Assembly: GCA_037501455.1 (NCBI GenBank)
Contig: CM074863.1
Coordinates: forward strand, 9,172,001 to 9,236,000
Length of the DNA: 64,000 nucleotides
Direction: 5' to 3'
DNA from: Lantana camara
Taxonomy: Eukaryota > Streptophyta > Magnoliopsida > Lamiales > Verbenaceae
Positions 21,430 through 30,674 of this stretch are shown here, one piece after another (within the stretch, counting starts at the first letter, position 1; each line of letters starts with the position of its first letter). The notes beneath the pieces were generated by a model that was not told where the DNA came from, searched no databases, and saw only the letters and a program-made list of their open reading frames with translations. The position numbers and the translations under genes were made by a program.

Positions 21430-23583
21430 TGACAGGTGTCGAATCCGTCAAAAATAAATATAAATCCGGTTTACGACTAAAACAGAGTATAGTGTAAACG
21501 GGTCGAACCACAGAGATTGGTTGAAAATAATTCTAATTAATCACAGGAAAATTCACTAAAATTAACAAGTAAAATCAGGGGGTTTTAAGATTTAATTAAA
21601 CTAACTAAATTAACTAACAAAACAATTAAAATTAATAAAATAGAAGAAAACAATAAATCACGTTTGAGAATTGGTTTTGATAAATCAGTGGTGAGATAAT
21701 ACCTAGCTAGGAATTACAATTCACATCGATCATAGACGCAAAAATAAATTCAATTATTCAAATAGACTAGCTATAGCAGATAGAGACACTCGACTCCGCC
21801 TTGTTTTCTCTTAAATAATAGAATAACCTTGAGACACTCGACAGTTATTCGCTAATCAACTCACAACCCCGAGAGACACTCGACAGGATTCAATGAGTCA
21901 AGAGCCTTAAGAATTAAGAAAACACTAGCCCAAATTAACCAAGTCACGACACGTGCAAGATTCAAATTCGATTATTAACTCCCTTACTGAATCAGATTCG
22001 ACTGTACGACTTCCTATCACTAATGCACCACTAATTATCTATCAAGCACTACGTATACTTCATGCAATCAAGATTAGCTATATGCAATTAAATCTACTTA
22101 GATGATCGTGCACTATCACTAAGTAAACAAATCACAATAAACACTACATTCGGAGAATTAATAAATACTTGAATTAAAACTGAATTATAAAACCAATTAG
22201 GTCTCACGATGTCAAAAACATAAATTGTAAATTCCTAACTAGGTACTAAAGAATTAGCTATGTAAGAAATAAAATAAAGAGAAAGGAAAGATTTTGCTCT
22301 TGTGTTGTCCTTCAAGTTGCTGTTGCGTCTAGCCCCAAGTTGCTGCGCGAAATATTGTATGGGAAAAGGGTTCTCTCCTAATCTGCCCCAAGGCGCAAAT
22401 AAATAGCCAACACAAGACTTGGTCACCAAGTTGAATATCTCTCCAAATCCCAATATAAAAAGGACTTCTATCCCATGTCCAGCTGCTGCGTCCGTCTTGC
22501 TTCCAAGAAAGGCTTTAAAGTGGGCCCAAAGAAATAAATTAACATCTGCTCTTGCGGACTCATTAGTGCAAGGCCCACTTCCCAAATCACAAATTAAGTC
22601 AACTTCCAACCTCTTCCATGCATGCTTGCGTGACAATTGACAGCCCCAAAATTAATCCTTCATGATTGGGCTTGGCCCAACAATAACACATTAAGCTCAT
22701 CACCGATGGATTAATTTAGCCAAAAGAGAAATATTCTGCTCCATAATATCATATTAGGGCTGTCAACGGGTCGGATTCGGACCGGATCAGGAGATTCCGG
22801 ATCCGAATCCGATAAGAGAATCCGAACATCAGATCCGAATCCGAATCCTATAGGGTTCGGATTCATTGTTTTTGAATCCATATATAATCGGGTCGGATCC
22901 GATCCGATAAAAGATCCGACCCGATTAGTAATAAAATTTATTTTTTTAAATAACAAATTTGATATAAAAAATAAATATAATTACATAATATTTAATAAAT
23001 AATTATTATTTAATGAATTATTTGATAGTTTTGTTTATATTTATTTAAAATAAATTAATTTAAACTTATTATTAAAAGAAAATATATACTTTTACAGTAA
23101 AAAATTTAAATTTTATTATTGTTTAAAATGATAAATATGTGAAAATTTTAATTTTAATCATTTTACTTAATATTATGTACTGGTAAATAATTTATTTAAT
23201 TAAATATTATATATCATATCGGATTCGGATTCTTAACGGATCGGATTCCTTAAATCCATATTCGCTCCATTTATTTCGGATAACGAATATTTACAATCGG
23301 ATATGATCCATCGAATATTTTTATCGGACGAATATGCTAAAATTCGGATCGGACTCGGATCGGATTCAGATTAAAATCTGCCCCATTGACAGCCCTATAT
23401 CATATGCACGTCCAATTGCACTAAAGCTCCCAACTTTGGCCTAAAAAGTCTCTAATTATATAATATTGACCCAAACTGCACTTATAAACATAAAACTGAT
23501 CAAGGTATCAAATTATATCCAATTTAAGCTCTAAAAACACAGCCATTAGACACACGAAATATATGAAATTATGCACACTATCA
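21430..23583 (-). mobile_element. Solo LTR of the Athila-like family with nested hAT MITE, in the kinase exon
   Basis: It begins TGACAGGTGTCG, ends GCACACTATCA, and is flanked by TGAAC (21425-21429, 23584-23588). Read on the minus strand it ends GACGGATTCGACACCTGTCA, like the LTR ending at 4986, and carries the same three spaced GTCGAGTGTCTC elements (complement at 21783, 21831, 21873). It splits the gene 3 kinase between SSEL and YFPHYIYKQLE, in subdomain X. It is longer than its relative because a 643-bp hAT MITE is nested in it. Confidence 0.9.
22755..23397. mobile_element. hAT-type MITE, 643 bp, nested in the solo LTR
   Basis: TIRs TAGGGCTGTCAA with 8-bp duplication TATCATAT (22747-22754, 23398-23405). 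Subterminal regions are full of GGATCCGAATCC-like repeats in both orientations, the kind of sites hAT transposases bind. No coding capacity. This TAGGGCTGTCAA type is a recognised hAT non-autonomous pattern in plants. Confidence 0.9.
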
Positions 23584-23869
23584 TGAACTTTACTTCCCAC
23601 ATTATATCTACAAGCAACTTGAAATGATGGATGCTGAAAATCTTGATGGAATTAATGTAGACGAAGATGACAGCCAATTTGTGAAGAGAAAACTGATCAT
23701 TGTTGGGCTGTGGTGCATACAAACTGATCCTAACAACAGGCCATCAATGAGCAAGGTGGTAGAAATGTTGGAAAACAGACATGAATACTTGCAAATTCCT
23801 CCTAAGCCTTACCTTTGTTCGCCTCCTAGGCCACCACTACACTTTTCCATTTCCGAATCAATATTGTAA

Positions 23870-24553
23870 TATATATTTTGGCTTTTTATTTCTGTATGCT
23901 TTAGAGAGATGAAATTTCAGTGATTCAGTTCCACTTGTCTTCATATTAAAGAAATCCAGTGTGTGTGAACATTATAAGACACTTGATGATAGAATAATGG
24001 TTCAGTAGCTTTATAATGAGATTTCCCATTTCCTAGTTTTGTATGTTCAGGACAAATCAGTGCCCTATTCATGATTTTATTTGAGCCTTATGACTATTTA
24101 GTATTTAGAAATGCAAATAGTTATTTAATCGAAATAAAAAGTTCATTATAATTAACCTTCTCCTGTGGTTAGTATGCACCTAATATTTGTGATGAAGAAC
24201 TCAAATTTAGAGTCCTCTGTGGCATGAGTGATCCATTTGAAGTGGCAGAATGTGGAAGAATCTTCTTTATTTTATTTTCCACAATGATAATGGATATTTT
24301 TTCCACACTTACTTACAAGTTAGGACTTAATGGGTGACAGGTCAATATTTTCGCTAAACCTAGGGCACGTTCGTAATTATCCTAAAAGGCTAAAACATAA
24401 TAAATTCTATGGTCTCTGTTTCAAGTTTTTTCGCTGACTTCCTCCTCGCCTTGTTTTCTTATACCAATTAGTCAAATATTCAGCCTAATCAGTACATTTG
24501 AAATCATTATCCCTTCTAAACAGAACAATTTCTCATCGAGTCGAGACTTACAG
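23870..24553 (+). other. Intergenic region between LRK10L gene 3 remnant and gene 4
   Basis: AT-rich DNA; I see no gene, TIR or LTR. Near 24350-24390 there is a short string (AACCTAGGGCACGTTCGTAATTATCC broken by AT-rich DNA) that vaguely recalls Mutator-type TIR ends, not enough to call. Confidence 0.5.
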
Positions 24554-25342
24554 ATGATGAAGTATATTAATGATTACACCTTGTTGATATCTTTACTCCG
24601 CTGTATATTCTGCGTCATCATCCTCTTACCTAAAAGATGTTGTGGTGCCCGTTACCAGTATGAAGTATGCAAGCCCAAGAATTGCAGCAATGGTCCAAAC
24701 ATAAGCTTCCCATTCTACATATCAGGCGTGCAGGAGTCTTACGGCGGGTGCCCTGGATTTGCGCTCAATTGCAATGAAGATGGATTCCCTGTTCTGCAAT
24801 TGCCTGGAAACGATAACCTGGTTGTTGTTGATGATATTTTCTACGAAAACCGATCTTTTCACGTACACATTGCTGCTGTTTCGAAATCAGATGGGAGTAA
24901 TTGCTTTCCAGGAATCAGAAACACCACGATTCATGCTGCCCAGTTGGATTATGTTAATCCCATGGGCCAGCTCTATTTGTTCTCCGGATGCAGGGAGCCA
25001 TTGCCGGAGACACTTGTGAGGTACAATATGAGTTGTGGCGGTGAAAAGAATTGGGATCTGGCTTTGTATGGCGAAGATGAAAATTTGGGGAAAGCAATTG
25101 AAAACTGCGACAGAAACGTGGTGGCACCCGTGGAATTGGAGTATGGGTATGATCCCACAGTCAATGTTGCGGAGGTATTGAGAAGGGGATTTTTGCTGCA
25201 GTGGACGACAGCCATTGATCGCAGCAAAACTGGTAAAAATGTTATTCTAACTTCTTCATTCAATACTTCTATTACATCCACTGTTGTCTGTTGGCCTTTA
25301 ACCGGTTGGCTCATTCAAATGATGACGTTATTGTGTCTGTGA
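24554..25342 (+). pseudogene. LRK10-like gene 4, GUB_WAK_bind ectodomain fragment
   Basis: A 262-codon frame has a hydrophobic signal sequence (about residues 10-30, LLISLLRCIFCVIILL) and then a clear GUB_WAK_bind cysteine-rich domain (YEVCKPKNCSNGPNISFPFYI, GCPGFALNCNEDGFPVLQL, FHVHIAA), with several N-glycosylation sequons. After the typical GFLLQWT segment the WAK_assoc cysteine cluster should follow, but the frame instead runs through a possible donor (G|GTAAAA at 25232) into unrelated residues. No transmembrane or kinase exon lies between here and the Tat-like element at 26039. It is a truncated gene, or a secreted ectodomain if expressed. It is a different subclass from genes 2-3, with low ectodomain similarity. 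Confidence 0.75.
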
Positions 25343-26038
25343 CAGAATTTAAAAAGAAATTGTAATTTATTCTGACCAATTTCGGATATTTATAAAACAA
25401 TCTCCCTGATTTATAAATAACAAAAAGAACTCTTCAGATTTACAGGAGCTATCTTTCCAAATTAATTTTTGCATCAATGAAGTTAAAATTTACCTTTCGA
25501 ACATTGCTTAAGAAATTCAGTATGTTATTTTGTTAGAGTTAGACCACTTAAACTTTGGTATATGATTTGGACATGTTTTGCACAAATTAATGTGAGTTTT
25601 TATCATGGTGTGTTGGACCCGGTTCCGCATTCTGCTTTCGAAATCTCTTTGTACATAGGGAAATTAATGGCGTCCAATGTAAACGGTTGTAGACGTTGAG
25701 AAATGGAAGACTTTATTTGCATCAATTGCCAATTGTCTATAGACATATCTAACTTTTTAGCTTAAAGATGGACACAATTTGTTATTTAGTTAGGTATGAA
25801 TATATGAAAGGTGAATCACAGTTTGCTTCGATTTATGAGCGTGTTAGCACTTCATTCCGTATATTTGTACATGTATTTTATTAGTGTCCAACCGTTACGA
25901 GATTTCAATGAATCCTCCTAAATCGATTTCTGACGGAATCTATTTCTAAGATCCAAAATCTCAAAAATATTTGTAAAGGTTAGAGAGTTAAAGAGCTTTA
26001 AATTGCTAACATACTTATAAAAGGAAAGACACCCGATA
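25343..26038. other. Region between gene 4 fragment and the Tat-like element
   Basis: AT-rich sequence with no recognisable exon, TIR or RNA gene. It ends at the left border of the Tat-like LTR. Confidence 0.5.
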
Positions 26039-26848
26039 TGATACGGTATAATAGTACAAGGCCACTTGGCCACCCCCGGTTGGTGCCACGTGGACCCTTG
26101 CGCCGACCTGGACAAACCAGGAGCAACCTTTCTGGGCAGATCATCAGATCGATACCAAGTCCGCAGATCAACAGATCTACATGGGGGTCATTAGATCGAT
26201 TTACACATCGCTTGATCGTCGGATCAGCAGATCGATTTCAACACCCAGGTCATCAGATAGGTCTGTTCCTCTCTTGAGGAAACCCACAGCATTAAGGGTC
26301 CCGGAAGGCAATATCGATCTCCAGATCGATATCATACGTCACCGGACACCCAAACACTGTAAAGCACTCCTGTCGGGTCACGTGTACCCTCCCCATTCCC
26401 TGGAACAGGCGTACTACGGCTCATTAATGACCGTCAGTCCCTGCTTTTACCCAAAGAGGAAGGAAGGTACAAACGACCCGCCTCAAGCCAGTTCCATCGT
26501 CCGACATCCAGATCGACGACTGGCAACGCCATTAATGCACACCTGCAGTACACACACTACTGTGTCATTTGGCCATGGCTATAAATACTCGCCCTCTGAA
26601 CAGTAGTTGGTAAGCCTGGAATACGCATTCAATTGCATTTATTCTCTCTCTAAAGAGCTCCATTACTGACTTGAGCGTCGGAGTGCCAACCTTGGGTCAA
26701 ACCCCAAGTCCCCCAAGTTGGTTTCGAGCTCACGTTTGCTAGTGCTTTCAGGTCGATAAAGAACCCACTCAAACAAATTCTTGACTGATTGACCCATATC
26801 TGACAGCCAGATCGACCACGTCAGATCGACCAGATTTGAGCCAGATCA
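26039..26848 (+). repeat. 5' LTR of the Tat-like element (810 bp)
   Basis: Starts TGATACGGTATAA and ends GAGCCAGATCA. TATA box CTATAAATA at 26579-26587. The R/U5 part has GACTTGAGCGTCGGAGTGCC, shared with the old LTR at 2996-3321. AGATCGAT-type motifs are dense. Confidence 0.92.
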
Positions 26849-26849
26849 G

Positions 26850-26868
26850 TTTGGCGCCGTCTGTGGGA
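26850..26868 (+). other. Primer-binding region of the Tat-like element
   Basis: TTTGGCGCCGTCTGTGGGAA follows the LTR end within a base or two. The TGGCGCCGTCTGTGGGAA string is common in plant Gypsy elements; the first nine bases also match the tRNA-Asp complement, and the exact primer tRNA is unresolved. Confidence 0.7.
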
Positions 26869-26926
26869 AACCTCTCTTTTTCACATCGACCTAGATAAAA
26901 GCCCTTTCATCCTCTTTTCCAACACG

Positions 26927-28701
26927 ATGGTTAACACAAGGAACACCAACCGCGACGAGGACATGGAGGAGGTTGCCAAAGGCAGGCATGACTACAACGC
27001 GCCGCTTGGCAACACCTCCATCGTCCCACCTGCCGGTCCCAGCACCAACGTTCCCCAGCCTCCGCTGGAGGCCACTCCCAGGTACACCGTCACCCAGGCG
27101 GACCTTGATAGCTTTCACGACCAGTGGCGGGTCGAGGTCGAGCGTGCCCAAACTGAGGGCCGCGAACCCAGGCGCCCCGAGCTCCCAAGGGCCAGCCCTG
27201 CCACCACCATACCTAGCCCCGTGGTGGGCAACACGTTGGCCCCCACCATCCAAGCCTATGGGAACCCGGTTCCCTATGTCTTCCAGCCACTAGATGGGCG
27301 ACCAGCCCAAATCATCTGGGGCCTCAGTCCTCAGATCGGAGCTGGGCAGGTCCAAGAATTTGCTCCGCCACCGCCACCCCCCGCGGCGAGCAAAGAAGTC
27401 CCCCGCGAGGGCCACGGGGACTCCGACCATCCTAGCCGTAACCACCGCGGCAAACGCGTGGTCGACGAGGACAATGAAGAATTCGACGATCTCCGAGCTC
27501 GGATCCCAGCTCGATCCTCTAGGGAGGAAGCTGTCAGGATCGCTGCCGCTCGCGCCGAGAGAGAACAAGTCCACGGTGAAGACCCACCACGGAGACGGGT
27601 CCAAGACCGCCTGGGTGACCGTGGCTCCCACGTCACCCAGAGGCAGGTCGACCTCAGAGAGGGACTGAACCGACGCCCTCTCCGTTACCGCAGCGACAGG
27701 GAGGAAGCTTCCCCCTTCTGCGAAGATATTCTCCGCACGACCTGTGATGGAGATCGAATGCCGATCGGCCTACCCATGTACAACGGGACCACCGATCCCG
27801 AAAAACACGTAACGGCCTTCGAGAACCGGATGCTGCTACACTCCCACCCGCAGCAGATTTGGGCCAAACTCTTCGTCACCACGCTGACGGGCCCTGCGCA
27901 AGATTGGTTCATCCGTCTGCCGCCTCGGTGCATATCGACCTACAACCGATTTGTAGATCGATTTACGGCGCACTTCTCCTCGATGTCCGGGGAAAAGCTA
28001 CCACCCTCCTATCTCAACAGCATCTACCAAAAGGAGGGCGAGTCCTTGCGAGATTTCATGACTCGCTTTTCGAGAGAGGTGGTTCGGGTCGAGAACCCGA
28101 CGATGGATACTTTACTTTCCGTAGTCCATCGAGCCCTTCGTAACCGCCTTTGGGCCGATGAGATCGTCCGGGCTGGGCCCAAAAACCTGACGGAAATACA
28201 AGATATCGCCCACGGCTTCATGCGCGTTGAGGAGATCGCCCTCGCGCATGGACCTCCGCCCCGCCCCGGAAAGGGAGCGAGCAAAAGAAAGTCAAGGAGA
28301 AAGTCGACCAACCGACCCAGGGCGACCGACGAAACTACGTCCCCTTGACCAAGTCCTTAGACCAGATCTACGTGGTCATGGACCAAAGCCTTCTGAAGAA
28401 ACCAAAGCCCATCCGAGAGGGCCCGAAGGCTGAGAAATCGGGGAAGTACTGTGGCTACCATCAACAATGGGGCCACACGACTGCGGAATGTAACGCCTTC
28501 CGTGATGAGATCGAAAGACTCATCCAAGGGGGGGATCTGAAGGATTTTGTTCGACGCATCGACCACTACTCTGAAAAGGCGGGGAGGTCGAGCGACCGCA
28601 ACAGGTCCAGATCTAGATCTCCCCCAAAACGATCTGGGAAGCAGCCGCTGGAGAGAGCTGAAGACAATCCCCCTACTCATGACAAGATCTATATGATAGC
28701 C
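26927..28701 (+). pseudogene. Tat-like Gag, frameshifted, interrupted before protease
   Basis: The first frame (26927-28348) has a Pro-rich N-terminus and the retrotrans_gag capsid-like domain (MPIGLPMYNGTTDPEKHVTAFENRM, AQDWFIRLPP, FSSMSGEKLPPSYLNSIYQKEGESLRDFMTRF). Near 28270-28300, in an A/G-rich run, the frame shifts. From there the +2 frame continues in homologous order through VPLTKSLDQIYVVMD and the knuckle-like CGYHQQWGHTTAECNAFRDEIERL to HDKIYMIA. The Copia array enters at 28702, and the frame continues with the codons at 55191 if array and one TAGCC copy are ignored. The frameshift could also be a programmed site, but in related elements gag-pol is usually one frame. Confidence 0.87.
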
Positions 28702-29071
28702 TGTTGGAAAACACGAATCAGAAAGCAGCGGAATTTAAAAAATTTTTTCCCAACAAAAGGACCTTGAACTCGCAATCGTGTAACCAAATTCGTAAAGATA
28801 GAAAACTTACTTTTCTTTTATTCTTTCTTGAAGCGTTTCAAGCCACCCAAGAACGCTATTCTCGCGGCTTGATCCCCTCTCCTTGGTAAAGCTCGAATCT
28901 TCAAACTTCTAACTTGAAGTCTCTAGAGAAAGTCCACCAACTTGATCACAATCTAACTAGTAAGGATGCTAGTTCTCTAGTTAGTGTTTAGGCTTAACCT
29001 AGGGTTTAATTTAATCTTGGAGAAAGGAAGGTGTTCAACACATGAACCAAGAATTGTCAATTAGCTCTAAA

Positions 29072-29099
29072 GGGGAGCATGAGCTCCCCTATATATAGG
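29072..29099 (-). promoter_or_regulatory. Core promoter of the Copia LTR (TATA box plus hairpin)
   Basis: CTATATATAG (29090-29099) is followed, in the minus-strand sense, by a perfect 7-bp stem with 4-base loop (GGGGAGC-ATGA-GCTCCCC on the + strand, 29072-29089) at the likely start of transcription. The same unit occurs in the other LTRs, near 37255, 45405 and 53599. Confidence 0.6.
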
Positions 29100-29441
29100 A
29101 AAGGGGAGGGGCGGCCGAACCTAGTCCTAATGGACAAAGGATTTGGTCCCTCTCTCTCCTATTACTTGATCATCAAGTATTTTCCAACTTTGACTTTGAA
29201 TTCTAATTCTAGTCAACTTTTAAGAGAGCTAAAAATATCCAAACTATTTTTGGATAATTTTATACTTTATTTATTATAAAATAAATAACTTATTTTTATC
29301 TAATTAATTAATTCGTAATTAATTAACTAGATTATTTTCTCCAAAATTAGACTTTCTTTTTAATTCAAAATTAAACCAAAGTCTATTAAATAATTAACTA
29401 ATTAATTATTTAATATATATAATATATATATATATATATAC

Positions 29442-29513
29442 ACACGTGTGTGACACGTGTCACAGTGACACGTGTCACTCACGTGAGCCACACGTGTGAA
29501 TTCACATGTGTGG
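29442..29513 (-). promoter_or_regulatory. G-box/ABRE-like CACGTG cluster in LTR U3
   Basis: Five CACGTG palindromes (ACACGTGT, GACACGTGTC twice, TCACGTGA, ACACGTGT) plus one degenerate copy lie within 72 bp, about 350 bp upstream of the TATA box in the minus sense. CACGTG cores are bound by plant bZIP and bHLH factors. LTRs 2, 3 and 4 have six intact cores at about 37625, 45775 and 53969. Confidence 0.6.
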
Positions 29514-30674
29514 AACCCTCTTGGCCCGATTAACTCGTTTAATCATTTTCAAGCCTCAACTCATGTAACCAAGTTGTTGTGTGTGACCCTCTAGGTTCTC
29601 AATTCAATTAGCAGTGACCCTAATTAATTAATTCACTAATTAATTAATCAGTCCACAGATTAAACGACCATAGTCTAGCAACAGGTGTTTAACCCCTAGC
29701 TGAATTGGAATGTTCGGATTCGACAGAACCTTTAAGTCATTGATTCATGTGAGATACAATCCTCCTACTTACTATCTCTCAACCAAGATCTAGGGCAAGG
29801 GAATAATCAGAACCCTAATAATCCGGTCTTAAAGCTAAGTGCATTTCATATCCATTTGATCTCAATCCAAGAAACACTTTTCTTGATGTCTTGATCTACT
29901 GCCTTGGCCAAGGACTCCATATGGCATATGAATGACTTATACAATAAGAGATCACCTTGCAAATGCAAGTGTAGGTCCTATCTTGATTCTCATTCACTTT
30001 CATGAATCACTTGTGCAGCCCCAGCATAAGCCTTGAATCAGTTGTCTAAGGCGACACCCTTTAAAGCTTATACCAAAGACTACAGAGTTAACTCATAAAG
30101 TGACAAGGAACCTCAAGTCTAAGGATCAATTAATCACATCAATGACTCGTGAGATATTTCCTAATCTGGAAGTTTCCATTTCCTGAAATAGAAACTTCCT
30201 TTCCCATTTAGGAATGTTCTCACACGGGGCACCTCAGTGAACTTACTTATTAAAGTAAGCACCCTCATGTATCACGCACGTATCAACTATACACTTTGCA
30301 CCTCCATGAAACAAGGTGGTCCTTCTTAAGGGCGTGATCCCACAAGCAAGCCTTAGAGGAGTCAGGTTGACACTCCCACTGTCTGTAGGACTCATCGGCT
30401 TGGAGTATTTTACTAATCATGACTTATTTGATATAGGGCTCGTTTCATGAACCATTTCACCTAAATGGTAGAGTCCTAAAGTCATCAGGATTAGGGGAGT
30501 TCTCATACATGCACAGCTAAAGTAAACGCATACCAAACAAGAGCATATAAAGAAGTGTTGCCTCAATTCGTTATTTTATTCAAAGATTGTCTGTGATTAC
30601 AATAAGGAAAAGTACAAAGCGGATATACAATCGGCTTTCTAGGGCACTATTCCTAACAATCTCCCACTTGCCCG

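Larger units (their letters stand above)
16155..23869 (+). pseudogene. LRK10-like receptor kinase gene 3, disrupted
   Basis: Pieces in order: second half of the ectodomain 16155-16545 (FTISPNLTIFTC, CLSCHRWGSKCL), juxtamembrane exon 20174-20203, then a transmembrane and kinase exon beginning 20403 and ending 23869. Damage is extensive. The first half of the ectodomain was deleted when gene 2 was fused to it. A 3.44-kb solo LTR sits in the first intron, a 185-bp MITE at 20800 and a 2.15-kb nested solo LTR at 21430 in the kinase exon; both exon insertions also shift the frame. There is a TAA at 21264-21266 where gene 2 has TTG. The Gly loop reads LRKGGYGSVY, missing its first Gly. The C-terminal end (CIQTDPNNRPS, VVEML, IPPKPYL) is intact and shows what gene 2 lost. 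Confidence 0.9.
28702..30658 (-). repeat. Copia array LTR 1
   Basis: Sense (minus) ends TGTTAGGA...TTCCAACA. Private variants: a longer (TA)n tract near 29415-29440 and CACATGTG near 29505 in place of CACACGTG. It shares the A-to-C site near 28857 (CGCTATTC) and the TAAAGCTCG form near 28890 with LTR 4, against LTRs 2 and 3. Confidence 0.93.

Noticed and set aside
24350..24395. Possible Mutator-type TIR remnant (GTAATTATCC string)
   Set aside because: Too short, no partner TIR and no duplication found nearby.
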